DNA of 64,000 bases from NCBI RefSeq assembly GCF_003148775.1, contig NZ_QGGW01000003.1:310001-374000 (forward strand), given 5' to 3'. A model generated the notes under the pieces. It saw nothing but the letters and a program-made list of their open reading frames with translations. It had not been told where the DNA came from and did not search any database. Shown piece after piece: positions 25,599-35,967 of this stretch. A program made the position numbers and the translations under genes. The stretch's first letter is position 1, and every line of letters begins with the position of its first letter. The DNA is from Roseicyclus mahoneyensis. Lineage in GTDB: Bacteria > Pseudomonadota > Alphaproteobacteria > Rhodobacterales > Rhodobacteraceae.

Positions 25599-27727
25599 GC
25601 TGCCAGCAGCCGCGCCTCATAGCTGCGGGCGCAAACCCGCGCGGTGGGGCCAAAAGCACAGGGGTCGGCGCGAAAACCGGGGCAGGTGGCAAACAGATCG
25701 GCGCAGCCTGCGGGGCTGAGCGCCCTGAGCCCTTCGTCCCCCAGATGCAGGCTCTCTACCGCCGCGCCCTCGGCATAGACGATCTGGTGCCGGTCAAAGA
25801 CCATGTGAATGTAGGTCACGGCCGTCTGCGGCGCGACGCGGACCGTGTCGTGATCGACCAGATGGCGGGCGGCGACCAGAACCTCATCCTCACCCCAGAT
25901 CAGTTGGGCGCGGTAGCCTTGGACCAACACGCGATGCTGCGGCGACACGAGCAGCGGACGGGTGGCGTGGAACGGGCCGCCGGCCGCGATGCGGATCGGC
26001 GCGTTCTTGCCCGTGCCCGGCCCCGTCCGGGCGCCGATCCAGCGGATCGGTTGCGGGCCGTCGTCGCGGGTGACGACCAGATCGCCGGGGCGCAGCGTCT
26101 CGATCGGGCGTTCGCCCGCTGGCGTCAGGATGCGGGTGCCGGGGGTGAAGCAGATCACATCCTCGATCTCGGAAAACGTCAGGACAGACCCGTCCAGAAG
26201 CGTGACGAACCCCGCCAGATTGCCCGGTGTCGTGCTGGTATAGGTGACGGGCCCGGCGTTCAGGCCGTTCAGGTCCAGCACGTCGCCCAGTGTCTCGCCA
26301 CCCTCGCCGCCGGTGATGGTCATGTTGGCCGGGCCATCGCCGGTGTCGGTCAGGATGAAGAGGTCATCGCCATCACCGCCGGTGACGCTGTCGCCCTGTC
26401 CGACCATGATGGTGTCATTGCCGGCATCGCCGAAGATCACGTCCGCGCCCGTGCCGCCCGCAAGCAGGTCATTTCCATCGCCGCCGCGGATGGTGTCGTT
26501 GCCCGCGCCACCCTCGACCGTGTCCGCGCCGCCCCCGCCGAGGATCGAGTCGTTCCCACCCTCGCCATAGATCAGATCATTGCCGGTGCCGCCGTCGATG
26601 GTGTCGTCGCCTGCTTCGGCGGGCAGGGCGGTAAAGGCGATGTCGCTGATCCAGATCGCCTGTGTGCCGTTCAACCCGTTGGAATAGTCGATCTCGATCC
26701 GGTCGACAGGGCCGGGGATCTGGACCAGAAGCGAGCCGTTCAGTGCGGCGGGGCTGGTGGCGATATTGGCGGAACTGATCGTCTGGTTGGCGCCGGTCGT
26801 GGGGGCGTTGGCGCCATAGGTCAGGGTGTAGCTGATCGCATTCCCGTTGGCGTCGAAGGCGCGGATGGTGACCGTGTCGCGGTGGTTCCCGCTGCCCCAG
26901 TCGAAATCATTGATGCGGAAGCTGACAGTCCCGACCGCGCCCGCATAGGCGGGGTCATTGGCGTCGAAGCGGATTTCCGTGCGCGAGGTCGCGGCATCGC
27001 CATTGCCGAAGAGATAGAGCGAGGAATTGGTGCCGAAGGGCTCTCCCGCGCCGACATAGACGCTGTCTGTCGTCTCGATCAGATAGGTCGGGTTGTTGTT
27101 GCCGAGATTGCTGAAGCTGACCGTCGCGTCGATCGGGCCGCTGGTCAGGGTGATGCCGCCCGATACGTCTTGATTGTCGTTTTGCGCCGTGTTCCAGCGC
27201 AGCACGCCCGTGACCGGGGCGGCTGACGTGCCGGTGTCGCCCCAGATCGTGTCGGCGCCGTCCCCGCCCAGGATCGAATCGTCGCCGCCATCGCCGAAGA
27301 TCAGGTCATTGCCGCCGCCCGCCGAGATCGTATCATCGCCGTCAAACCCGCGGACCGTGTCGGCGCCCGTGCTGACCGCATCGCCGCCATCATCCGCATA
27401 GCTGCCGTCGATCAGGTCGCCGCTGTCGGTTCCTTCGATCACCCCGTCGCCGGGTTCATAGACCGGCGTTGTGATCGTCGCGGCCGTGGTCAGCGTGGCG
27501 ACCGGCCCGAAATCCGGCACGAAATAGACGTTTCCGTCCGTGGCGAGGTAATAGACGCCCGGTTCTTGCGCATTGGTGAAGGTGCTGCTGCTCCAGGTGC
27601 CGCTCCAGGACCAGGAGCCTGCGCCGAGCGTGCTGGATGTGGTAAACGTGATCAGCGCGCCGGAGATCACATCCCCGTCGTCAAGCGCCCCGTTGGCGCC
27701 AAGGCTGACCAGATAACCGTTCGGCAT
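25595..27727 (-). CDS. RTX calcium-binding protein with C-terminal Hint domain
   Basis: 710 residues with no signal peptide, as expected for a type I secretion substrate. Two blocks of RTX nonapeptides (GGxGxDxhx) lie at about residues 120-165 and 375-450 (for example GGTGNDLIYGEGGNDSI). They flank a beta-rich middle domain of about 200 residues. Then comes a Hint module starting CFTPGTRILTPAGERPIETL (about 525), with Cys available for self-cleavage, and a later VTYIHMVFDRHQIV block. Proteins of this architecture are common in Rhodobacterales and are thought to be secreted and self-processed. No T1SS genes lie beside it. Confidence 0.88.
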   Translation of the reverse strand: MPNGYLVSLGANGALDDGDVISGALITFTTSSTLGAGSWSWSGTWSSSTFTNAQEPGVYYLATDGNVYFVPDFGPVATLTTAATITTPVYEPGDGVIEGTDSGDLIDGSYADDGGDAVSTGADTVRGFDGDDTISAGGGNDLIFGDGGDDSILGGDGADTIWGDTGTSAAPVTGVLRWNTAQNDNQDVSGGITLTSGPIDATVSFSNLGNNNPTYLIETTDSVYVGAGEPFGTNSSLYLFGNGDAATSRTEIRFDANDPAYAGAVGTVSFRINDFDWGSGNHRDTVTIRAFDANGNAISYTLTYGANAPTTGANQTISSANIATSPAALNGSLLVQIPGPVDRIEIDYSNGLNGTQAIWISDIAFTALPAEAGDDTIDGGTGNDLIYGEGGNDSILGGGGADTVEGGAGNDTIRGGDGNDLLAGGTGADVIFGDAGNDTIMVGQGDSVTGGDGDDLFILTDTGDGPANMTITGGEGGETLGDVLDLNGLNAGPVTYTSTTPGNLAGFVTLLDGSVLTFSEIEDVICFTPGTRILTPAGERPIETLRPGDLVVTRDDGPQPIRWIGARTGPGTGKNAPIRIAAGGPFHATRPLLVSPQHRVLVQGYRAQLIWGEDEVLVAARHLVDHDTVRVAPQTAVTYIHMVFDRHQIVYAEGAAVESLHLGDEGLRALSPAGCADLFATCPGFRADPCAFGPTARVCARSYEARLLAA

Positions 27728-27890
27728 CTTGCCTGTCCGCCGGATGTCCGGCGGCCTTTCCTGCGTTCTTGCCCTCGCACCCGCGCCTGTTTCCGGCTTG
27801 AGCGGTCGCTGCGAGGGACACCCTCAACGCATTGTTTCTAGTTCCGAAACAGGGCCGGAGTGCGGGGCGGATCGGGCAGGGATCGGGCAT

Positions 27891-27938
27891 GAAAAAGGCA
27901 GATTTGCCACAAATCGCAGGCAACTGGCCTGCCTTTTC
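27891..27938 (-). terminator. Terminator of the quinone oxidoreductase gene
   Basis: On the minus strand GAAAAGGCAG and CTGCCTTTTTC form the outer stem, with an inner TTGCC/GGCAA pairing, and end in a T-run. It begins 13 bases after the stop at 27951. Confidence 0.7.
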
Positions 27939-27950
27939 CGTCGCGGTGGC

Positions 27951-28910
27951 CTAAAGCGTCACGACGACCTTGCCGGTGCTCTTGCGGCTGCGCAGCAGGT
28001 CCAGCGCCTCGGCGGCTTGAGCAAGCGGGTAGGTTGCGCTGACGTGCGGCTTGATGCGGCCTTGTTCGTACAGCGCCAGCAGCGCGGCCAGAGAGGTGGT
28101 CAGAAGCTCGGGGGCAAAGCGCAGATAGCCACCCCAGTAGAACCCCATCACGCTGATGTTCTTGACCAAAAGCAGGTTGGCCGCGATCTGCGGCACCTCA
28201 CCGCTGGCAAAGCCGATGGACAGGATGCGCCCGTCCGGCCGGGTTGCGCGCAAGGCCGCGTCGAAGCCCGCGCCGCCGACCGCGTCATAGACCACATCGA
28301 CCCCGCCAAGCGCCTTGAGTGCGCCCCTCAGATCGGCGGTGTCGCTGTCGATGACGTGCCGCGCGCCTGCGGCCTGCGCCACCGCAAGCTTGTCCGCCCC
28401 GCGCGCGACAGCGATCACCTCCGCCCCGAGGATGGCGCCAAGCTCCACCGCCGTCAGCCCCACGCCGCCGGCCGCCCCCAGAACCAGCAACCTTTCGCCG
28501 GGCTTGAGCGCGGCGCGATGGGTCAGCGCCAGATGGGACGTGCCATAGGCGACCAGAAATCCCGCCGCCTCGGCAAAGGGCATCGCGTCGGGAATGGGCA
28601 GCGCGCGCGCGGCCTCGAAGACGCCGTATTCGGCCAACCCGCCATGGCCCGCGAAAACCGCCACTCGCGTTCCCGGCGCCAAGGTGGTGACGCCCGGCCC
28701 AAGCGCCTCCACCACGCCCGCCACCTCCATCCCCAGCGTGAAGGGCGCCGCGGGGGTGTCTTGATACTGCCCCTTGATCATCAGCAGGTCGGCGAAATTC
28801 AGGCCGCAGGCCGCGATCTTGACGCGGATCTGCCCCGGCCCGGGCTCGGTCCGGTCGATCTGTGTCAGTCGCGGGTCCTGTCCTGGTTCCGTCACGCGAA
28901 AGGCCTGCAT
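27951..28910 (-). CDS. NADPH:quinone oxidoreductase-like MDR protein
   Basis: 319 residues. A zinc-free medium-chain dehydrogenase/reductase: GroES-like N-terminal half (GLNFADLLMIKGQYQ), a Rossmann motif GAAGGVGLTAVELG, and the typical C-terminal PLAQAAEALDLLRSRKSTGKVVV. No structural-zinc Cys cluster is seen. It would reduce quinones or enones with NADPH in the cytoplasm. It stands alone, with a terminator after it and a divergent region before it. Confidence 0.88.
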   Translation of the reverse strand: MQAFRVTEPGQDPRLTQIDRTEPGPGQIRVKIAACGLNFADLLMIKGQYQDTPAAPFTLGMEVAGVVEALGPGVTTLAPGTRVAVFAGHGGLAEYGVFEAARALPIPDAMPFAEAAGFLVAYGTSHLALTHRAALKPGERLLVLGAAGGVGLTAVELGAILGAEVIAVARGADKLAVAQAAGARHVIDSDTADLRGALKALGGVDVVYDAVGGAGFDAALRATRPDGRILSIGFASGEVPQIAANLLLVKNISVMGFYWGGYLRFAPELLTTSLAALLALYEQGRIKPHVSATYPLAQAAEALDLLRSRKSTGKVVVTL

Positions 28911-29215
28911 ACGATCCTCCTGTCTGGTCGCAAGAACCTAGCGATCTTGAGGGCGCGCCACCAGACTGCCTGTGCGCAAACGCCCTGTTGTGGGACACGC
29001 TAAAGGCGACTAGGGTGACGTGAACTCGCGCCGGGCCTGTCCTTTGGCGGGGCTGCTGCCTTCTAAGATGAGTGTGGTCGCCTGAACTCTCCAAAGGATT
29101 GATCCCGTTCGAGGTCGCGCTATCTGTTGCGCGCTGCGGGAAATCTGTGGCGCGAGCTTCCCGTGATGACCGGCGCGGGCGGCGAAACCTGTTTTGGCTA
29201 GCAAAGGAGGGGCTC
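28911..29215. other. Divergent intergenic region, 305 bases
   Basis: It separates the quinone oxidoreductase (minus) and the XRE regulator (plus). It ends with a strong AAAGGAGG at 29203-29210 that sets the GTG start of the XRE gene. I see no supported ORF or RNA. Confidence 0.4.
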
Positions 29216-29599
29216 GTGAAGCACCCGGTAGACGTCCACGTCGGAAAACGCGTTCGGCATCGCCGCTGGATGGTCGGAATGACCCAGCAGCAACTGGCCG
29301 AAAAGGTCGGCATCAAGTTTCAGCAAATTCAGAAATACGAAACCGGGATGAACCGCATCAGCGCCTCGCGCTTGTGGGACATCGCCGAGGCGCTGGCCGT
29401 GCCGGTCGCCTATTTCTTCGAGGGCATGACCGGTGCCGAAGATGAGGCGCAGATCGCCGAGGCCTCGCACGGGCTGCCTGGCGACATCCTCGCCGACAAG
29501 GAGGCGCTGGAACTGGTGCGCTCCTACTATGCGATCCCCGAAAACCAGCGCCGCCGCCTGTTCGAACTGGCGCGCGTGCTGTCGGACGCGGCGGCCTGA
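29216..29599 (+). CDS. XRE/Cro-type HTH regulator
   Basis: 127 residues from GTG 29216, fixed by AAAGGAGG just upstream; longer in-frame starts lack a ribosome site. The HTH reads VGMTQQQLAEKVGIKFQQIQKYE, followed by a helical tail rich in Glu/Ala (ADKEALELVRSYYAIPENQRRR). This single-domain type is widespread in Rhodobacterales; its targets are unknown. Followed 84 bp later by the phosphatase gene. Confidence 0.85.
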   Translation: MKHPVDVHVGKRVRHRRWMVGMTQQQLAEKVGIKFQQIQKYETGMNRISASRLWDIAEALAVPVAYFFEGMTGAEDEAQIAEASHGLPGDILADKEALELVRSYYAIPENQRRRLFELARVLSDAAA

Positions 29600-29683
29600 C
29601 CGGGGCCACCGCTTGACCCCGGACAGGGGTTCGTGCCACCTCGGGCGATGCGGCCCAGACCCGCATTAGCCACGAGGCCCGCC

Positions 29684-30511
29684 ATGCGCGACCCCCTGTC
29701 CGGCGGCTCCGCCGATCTGCCCGCCGATGCGCTGGTCGCTTGCGCCCATGCGATGGCGGATGCCGCGCGGAGCGTGATCCTTCCCTTTTTCCGCAGTGCG
29801 AGCCTTGTCACGGATGACAAGGGTGTTGGCCGTTTCGACCCCGTGACCGAGGCCGACCGCGCGTCGGAGGCCGCGATGCGTGCGGTTTTGGCGCACTTGC
29901 GGCCCGACGACGCCATCTTGGGCGAAGAAGAGGGTGCGAAGCCCGGTACCACGGGCCTTACTTGGGTGATCGACCCGATCGACGGCACCCGCGCCTTCAT
30001 GTCCGGCACGCCGACATGGGGCGTGCTGATTGCGCTCTGCGATGCCACCGGGCCGATCTATGGCCTGATCGACCAGCCCCATATCGGCGAACGCTTCGAA
30101 GGCGGGTTCGGTCGTGCGCAGGTCGCGGGACCGCGCGCAACGGTGGCACTGTCCACGCGCGGCACCGCCCAACTGACTGATGCGACCCTGTTTTCCACCT
30201 TCCCCGAGGTCGGCACCGCGCCCGAGCGTGCCGGGTTCGAGGCGGTGCGCGACCGGGTGCGGCTGACGCGCTACGGCATGGATTGCTACGCCTATGCTCT
30301 GGTCGCGGCGGGGCAGGTCGATCTGGTGATCGAGGCGGGCCTTGCCGCCTACGACATCTGCGCCCCCATCGCGGTCATCGAGGCCGCGGGCGGTATCGTC
30401 ACCGACTGGCGGGGCGGCCCAGTGCATGCGGGCGGGCGGGCGCTGGCGGCGGCCAATGCGCAGATCCATGCGGCTGCATTGTCGGTCTTGAAACACGTGC
30501 CTGATGCGTGA
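29684..30511 (+). CDS. Inositol-monophosphatase-family phosphatase (histidinol-phosphatase-like)
   Basis: 275 residues from ATG 29684. Metal-binding motifs of the family are visible: ILGEEEG (Glu), WVIDPIDGTRAFMSG (DPxDGT) and YDICAPIAVIEAAGG (C-terminal Asp). The length and the RAFMSGTPTWGVLIA stretch resemble HisN-type histidinol phosphatases, which would supply the missing step of histidine synthesis. A general inositol or sugar phosphatase is the alternative. It overlaps the next gene by 8 bp. Confidence 0.83.
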   Translation: MRDPLSGGSADLPADALVACAHAMADAARSVILPFFRSASLVTDDKGVGRFDPVTEADRASEAAMRAVLAHLRPDDAILGEEEGAKPGTTGLTWVIDPIDGTRAFMSGTPTWGVLIALCDATGPIYGLIDQPHIGERFEGGFGRAQVAGPRATVALSTRGTAQLTDATLFSTFPEVGTAPERAGFEAVRDRVRLTRYGMDCYAYALVAAGQVDLVIEAGLAAYDICAPIAVIEAAGGIVTDWRGGPVHAGGRALAAANAQIHAAALSVLKHVPDA

Positions 30512-31847
30512 GCTGCTGTTGCGCAAGGCACGCGCGGTCGTCACGATGGACGACGCGGGCGCCGAGCTTGCAGACGCTGACATCTTGATCCGCGACGGGG
30601 CGATTGTGGCGGTGGGTCAAGGGCTTGCAACCTCGGGTGAGGTGCTCGACTGCGCGGGCTGCGTGGTGACGCCGGGGCTGGTGAACACCCATCACCATCT
30701 CTACCAGACCCTGACCCGCGCGGTTCCGGGCGCGCAGGACGCAGCACTGTTCGGCTGGCTGACCACGCTTTACCCGATCTGGGCGCGGTTCACGCCCGAA
30801 CATATCCGGGTGTCGGCCCTGACAGGGCTGGCGGAACTTGCACTGTCGGGCTGCACGATGTCGTCCGATCACCTCTATCTCTATCCCAACGGGTCGCGGC
30901 TTGATGACACGATCGAGGCTGCCGATCAGATCGGGCTGCGCCTGCATGCGACGCGCGGGGCGATGTCGATCGGCCAGTCCAAGGGCGGGCTGCCGCCCGA
31001 CAGCCTGGTCGAGGATGAGGCGGCGATCCTGAGCGATTGCCTGCGGGTGATCGACGCCTTTCACGATCCGCGCCCGCAGGCGATGATCCGCGTGGCTGTG
31101 GCACCCTGTTCGCCCTTTTCCGTCAGCCGTGAGTTGATGCGCGACGCGGCGCTTCTGGCGCGCGACAAGGGTGTCATGCTGCACACGCATCTGGCCGAGA
31201 ATGACGAGGATATCGCTTATTCCTTGGAAAAATTCGGCTGCCGTCCGGGTCAATATGCGGAGGATCTGGGCTGGACCGGCCCGGATGTCTGGCATGCCCA
31301 TTGCGTCAAGCTGGACCAATCCGAAATCGCCTTGTTCGCGCGCACCCGCACCGGGGTGGCGCATTGCCCCTGTTCCAATTGCCGGCTTGCCTCGGGGATA
31401 GCCCCTGTGCGGGCGATGCGGGACGCAGGCGTGCCGGTGGGGTTGGGCGTCGACGGCTCGGCCTCGAACGATGCGGGCAATCTGGTTGCCGAGGCGCGGA
31501 TGGCGATGTTGCTGCAGCGCGTCGCCTCCGGCCCCGGCGCCATGTCCCCGCGCGAAGCGTTGCGGATCGCCACACGGGGCGGCGCCGAAGTGCTTGGACG
31601 CGGGGCCGAGATCGGGCAGATCGTGCCCGGCTACCGCGCAGATCTGGCGATCTGGGATGTCGGCGGGGTCACGTCTGCCGGGTCGTGGGACCCTGCCGCG
31701 CTGCTGCTGGCCGGGCCGACCCAGATCCGCGATCTGATCGTGGAGGGGCGCCGTGTGGTCGCGGATGGGCGGATCACCACGCTCGATCTGCCCTCTGTGC
31801 TGGCCGATCAGCGGCGTCTTGCCGAAGATTTGGCGCGGGCTGAGTAG
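30504..31847 (+). CDS. 8-oxoguanine deaminase (amidohydrolase, TrzA/AtzB-like)
   Basis: 447 residues. Amidohydrolase metal ligands: His pair in VNTHHHLYQTL, His in LHTHLAEND, His in WHAHCVKLD and Asp in GLGVDGSASND. The stretch RGAMSIGQSKGGLPPD with an early LYPNGS is what I recall as diagnostic of the 8-oxoguanine deaminase group, which converts 8-oxoguanine to urate. Other purine or triazine deaminases are the alternative. It is coupled to the phosphatase gene by an 8-bp overlap. Confidence 0.83.
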   Translation: MRELLLRKARAVVTMDDAGAELADADILIRDGAIVAVGQGLATSGEVLDCAGCVVTPGLVNTHHHLYQTLTRAVPGAQDAALFGWLTTLYPIWARFTPEHIRVSALTGLAELALSGCTMSSDHLYLYPNGSRLDDTIEAADQIGLRLHATRGAMSIGQSKGGLPPDSLVEDEAAILSDCLRVIDAFHDPRPQAMIRVAVAPCSPFSVSRELMRDAALLARDKGVMLHTHLAENDEDIAYSLEKFGCRPGQYAEDLGWTGPDVWHAHCVKLDQSEIALFARTRTGVAHCPCSNCRLASGIAPVRAMRDAGVPVGLGVDGSASNDAGNLVAEARMAMLLQRVASGPGAMSPREALRIATRGGAEVLGRGAEIGQIVPGYRADLAIWDVGGVTSAGSWDPAALLLAGPTQIRDLIVEGRRVVADGRITTLDLPSVLADQRRLAEDLARAE

Positions 31848-32036
31848 CACATTTCAGATAAAATATTGGCCTGAAACCCGGTATTGGCCTCATGGATTTC
31901 CTTTTTCTTCTTTACCCACAATTCCATCCACAGGCTGTCCATGCTGCGACCAGCGCCGGACAATCACCTCTTGTATGGCGCCTCGCCGCCCTTCATCCTG
32001 TGTAAAACGACACAAGAGCAGACCAGAGGCACCCCC

Positions 32037-32501
32037 ATGACCCCCCGTATTCTTGCGCTTGTCCTGATGTCGATCCTGGCCGCATGTGCCCCACGGGCGG
32101 GCACGGAACGTATCTCGGCGGGCGGAACCGTCGATCTCGCCTCGGCGGGCACACAACTGTCGTTTCAGCGGGCAGGCGGCGGCATCATCCGGCCGCTCCT
32201 CCATTCGCCCGAGCTTCAGGCGGCAGCCGAAGTTCAGGCCGCCGATCTTGGCGATGCCAACCGGCGGGGTCAGATCGGGGCGAGCGGGACGGCGCTGGCC
32301 GACCGCTTGCAGCGCGCGGGCTACAGCGCCTGCGCCTCGGTCGAGAACGTGGCAAATGGTACGTCCGATATCCGCTCGACCATCGGTCAATGGATGACCA
32401 ACCCCCAGCAACGCGCCAACATCCTCAATCCGGAAGTGACACAATTCGGCTTCGCAGGCAGCGGCGAGACCTGGGTTCTGGTGCTGGCGCGTCCCTGCTG
32501 A
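32037..32501 (+). CDS. CAP/SCP-domain lipoprotein
   Basis: 154 residues from ATG 32037. A short signal with lipobox LAACAP (Cys17) leads into a CAP-superfamily domain: LHSPELQAAAEVQAADLG, then AGYSACASVENVANG and IGQWMTNPQQRANILNP. The CAP His/Glu cavity residues are poorly kept, so enzymatic activity is doubtful. It is probably anchored in the envelope; role unknown. Confidence 0.75.
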   Translation: MTPRILALVLMSILAACAPRAGTERISAGGTVDLASAGTQLSFQRAGGGIIRPLLHSPELQAAAEVQAADLGDANRRGQIGASGTALADRLQRAGYSACASVENVANGTSDIRSTIGQWMTNPQQRANILNPEVTQFGFAGSGETWVLVLARPC

Positions 32502-32510
32502 CCATGAAAA

Positions 32511-32541
32511 ACGGCCCCGGGGTCCTCCTCCCCGGGGCCGT
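32511..32541. terminator. Strong hairpin between the CAP gene and ilvC
   Basis: ACGGCCCCGGGG and CCCCGGGGCCGT form a 12-bp perfect stem around 7 bases. On the minus strand it is followed by TTTTTC, so it terminates ilvC, and it may also stop the convergent CAP transcript. Confidence 0.8.
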
Positions 32542-32565
32542 TCGGCCTTCACCTCGGTGAAAGCG

Positions 32566-34179
<1,614 letters not shown>

Positions 34180-34183
<4 letters not shown>

Positions 34184-34647
34184 GCGGTGTGATCGACCTC
34201 GACGCCGCCGACCGCGCCATTTTGCGCGCGCTACAGCACGATGCGACGTTGAAGGCCTCGGAACTGGGCCGCCGCGTGGGTCTGTCGCAGCCGGCCTGCT
34301 GGCGGCGCATCAAGCGCTTGAGCGAGGCGGGTGTGCTTTGTGCGCGTCGTCTGGATCTCGACCTCGAGGCGCTCGGCTTTGGCGTGACGGTGTTTCTGGG
34401 CGTGAAACTGGCGCTCAAGGGCCGCGTCAGCCTGCAGGATTTCGAACGCGCGGTCGCCGCCATCCCCGAGGTGCAGACGGTCGAACATGTGCTTGGCCTC
34501 TACGATTTCCGCCTGCGCGTCGTCGCCCGCGACCTGCCCGATTTCGAACGTGTGCTGCGTCGCCGGATCATGACCCTGCCGGGCGTGGGGCAGGTGGAGG
34601 CCAACGTGCTTTTGTCCGAGGAACGCCGCCCCGGCCCGCTGGGCTGA
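34180..34647 (+). CDS. Lrp/AsnC-family regulator (second of a pair)
   Basis: 155 residues from GTG 34180 (GTGA overlap with the first Lrp stop). HTH: DLDAADRAILRALQHD and ELGRRVGLSQPACWRRIKRL; ligand domain: GVTVFLGVKLALK and VQTVEHVLGLYDFRLRV. The two proteins are clearly different sequences, so this is an old duplication or a hetero-oligomeric pair. It ends 4 bp before the convergent UbiH-family gene. Confidence 0.87.
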
Positions 34648-34651
34648 TCCC

Positions 34652-35857
34652 TCAGCCCGTCGCGCCCAGCCCCGCCCGCATCATCACGCGGCGCACGGGC
34701 GTGACCGAATAGATCGCGTTCAAGGCCCGCATCCGCAGGTCGCGCAAGCCTTGTGCCTCGGCCATCGACGCGCGGTTGAGCGCATCCACCCCGGTCACGC
34801 GGGCAAGAACCTCGGCATGCCGGGCGCGGTGGTAGCGGCGCAGCAGGTCTCGCGCGCCGGGGTCCACCCGGTTTGCCTCCACCAGATCCAGCAGCACGCG
34901 CAGGTCCTTGAGGCTCATGTTCAGCCCCTGCGCGCCAATGGGCGGCACGACATGGGCGGCCTCGGCCACCAGCGCCACGCGCTCGGCCTCCATCCGCGTG
35001 GCGATCTGGCTGATGATCGGCCAGAGCGTGCGGCGCGTCACAAGCGTGAGAGGTCCGAACAGATGGGCGGAGCGTTCCGTCATCTCGGCATTGAACTCTG
35101 CCTCGGGCAGGGCGGCCAGCCGCTGCGCCTCGGGGCCGCGTTCCATCCAGACCACGGCGGAACACGGGCGCCCGTCGTGGTCGGGCAGGGGCACCAGCGT
35201 GAAGGGCCCGCCCGAGCGGTGGATCTCGGTCGAGACATTCTCATGCGGGATCGGGTGGGTCACGGCGAAAGCCAGCGCTTTTTGCCCGTAGCGCATGGTC
35301 GTCACGCTGATCCCCGCCGCCTCGCGGACGGGGCTGGTGCGGCCATCGGCGCCGATCACCAATTTCGCGGTGATGCGGCTGCCGTCGCTGAGGGTCACGC
35401 GGCCCTCGGCCTCGCGGGTCATGACCTGCGCCGTGGCGGTGCCGGGGCGGAAATCGACATTGGGCAGGGTCGCCAGATGCGCCACGATTTCGCGCCGCAA
35501 AAGCCAGTTGGGCAGGTTCCAGCCAAAGGGCAGATCCGAGATGTCGGCGGCATTGAAGTCATGGGCGACGCGAGGCTCGGAAACCTCCCCGCCTGCATCG
35601 ACGATGCGCATGATCTGGAGCGGCATGGCATGGGGTGCCAGCCGATCCCACAGGCCCACACGCTCGAGAAATTGCCGCGAGGGTTGCAAGAAGGCCGTGG
35701 TGCGCAGGTCGGCCCCTTCGGTCGCGGCATCGGTGATCGGCGGCGCAGGGTCAGCGCAGATGACGGAGAACCCCGCCTGTCCGAAGGCGGCAGCGGCGGT
35801 CAACCCCGCGACACCGCCGCCGGAAATGAAGATGTCTGTGCGCATGATTTGGCTCAT
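34652..35857 (-). CDS. UbiH/COQ6-family FAD-dependent hydroxylase
   Basis: 401 residues (397 if started at the second Met). It has the N-terminal FAD Rossmann motif ISGGGVAGLTAAAAFGQAG, the middle VIGADGRTSPVREAAGI (DG motif) and the C-terminal ALVAEAAHVVPPIGAQGLNM. The last motif is the alphaproteobacterial form in which the classic GDAAH reads AEAAH. Family members hydroxylate the ring of ubiquinone intermediates; which carbon cannot be read. It follows the HAD gene after a pair of palindromes. Confidence 0.85.
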   Translation of the reverse strand: MSQIMRTDIFISGGGVAGLTAAAAFGQAGFSVICADPAPPITDAATEGADLRTTAFLQPSRQFLERVGLWDRLAPHAMPLQIMRIVDAGGEVSEPRVAHDFNAADISDLPFGWNLPNWLLRREIVAHLATLPNVDFRPGTATAQVMTREAEGRVTLSDGSRITAKLVIGADGRTSPVREAAGISVTTMRYGQKALAFAVTHPIPHENVSTEIHRSGGPFTLVPLPDHDGRPCSAVVWMERGPEAQRLAALPEAEFNAEMTERSAHLFGPLTLVTRRTLWPIISQIATRMEAERVALVAEAAHVVPPIGAQGLNMSLKDLRVLLDLVEANRVDPGARDLLRRYHRARHAEVLARVTGVDALNRASMAEAQGLRDLRMRALNAIYSVTPVRRVMMRAGLGATG

Positions 35858-35912
35858 GAGATGAATGTAGGGTGCGTCACGGGGGCCTGCGACGCGACAG
35901 GCTGTCCCAAGC

Positions 35913-35964
35913 AGATTTTTCGTACGAAAAATCTTGGAGTCCGAAAATTCGTACGAATTTTCGG
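35913..35964. repeat. Two tandem perfect palindromes with TTCGTACGAA core
   Basis: 35913-35934 is a perfect 22-base palindrome (AGATTTTTCGT and its complement), and 35941-35964 a perfect 24-base palindrome (CCGAAAATTCGT and its complement). They are 6 bases apart and share TTCGTACGAA at the centre. The second begins 3 bases after the HAD stop on the minus strand. As RNA each would be a hairpin with a minimal GUAC loop. They probably act as terminators or processing sites between the HAD and UbiH-family genes. Confidence 0.75.
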
Positions 35965-35967
35965 GGG

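Noticed and set aside
25745-27226. A 493-residue plus-strand open frame opposite the RTX gene
   Set aside because: It mirrors the repetitive RTX coding sequence; its apparent repeats come from the glycine-rich nonapeptides on the other strand.
35913-35964. The tandem palindromes as a CRISPR array
   Set aside because: Only two units of different length with a 6-base gap; no spacers and no cas genes.
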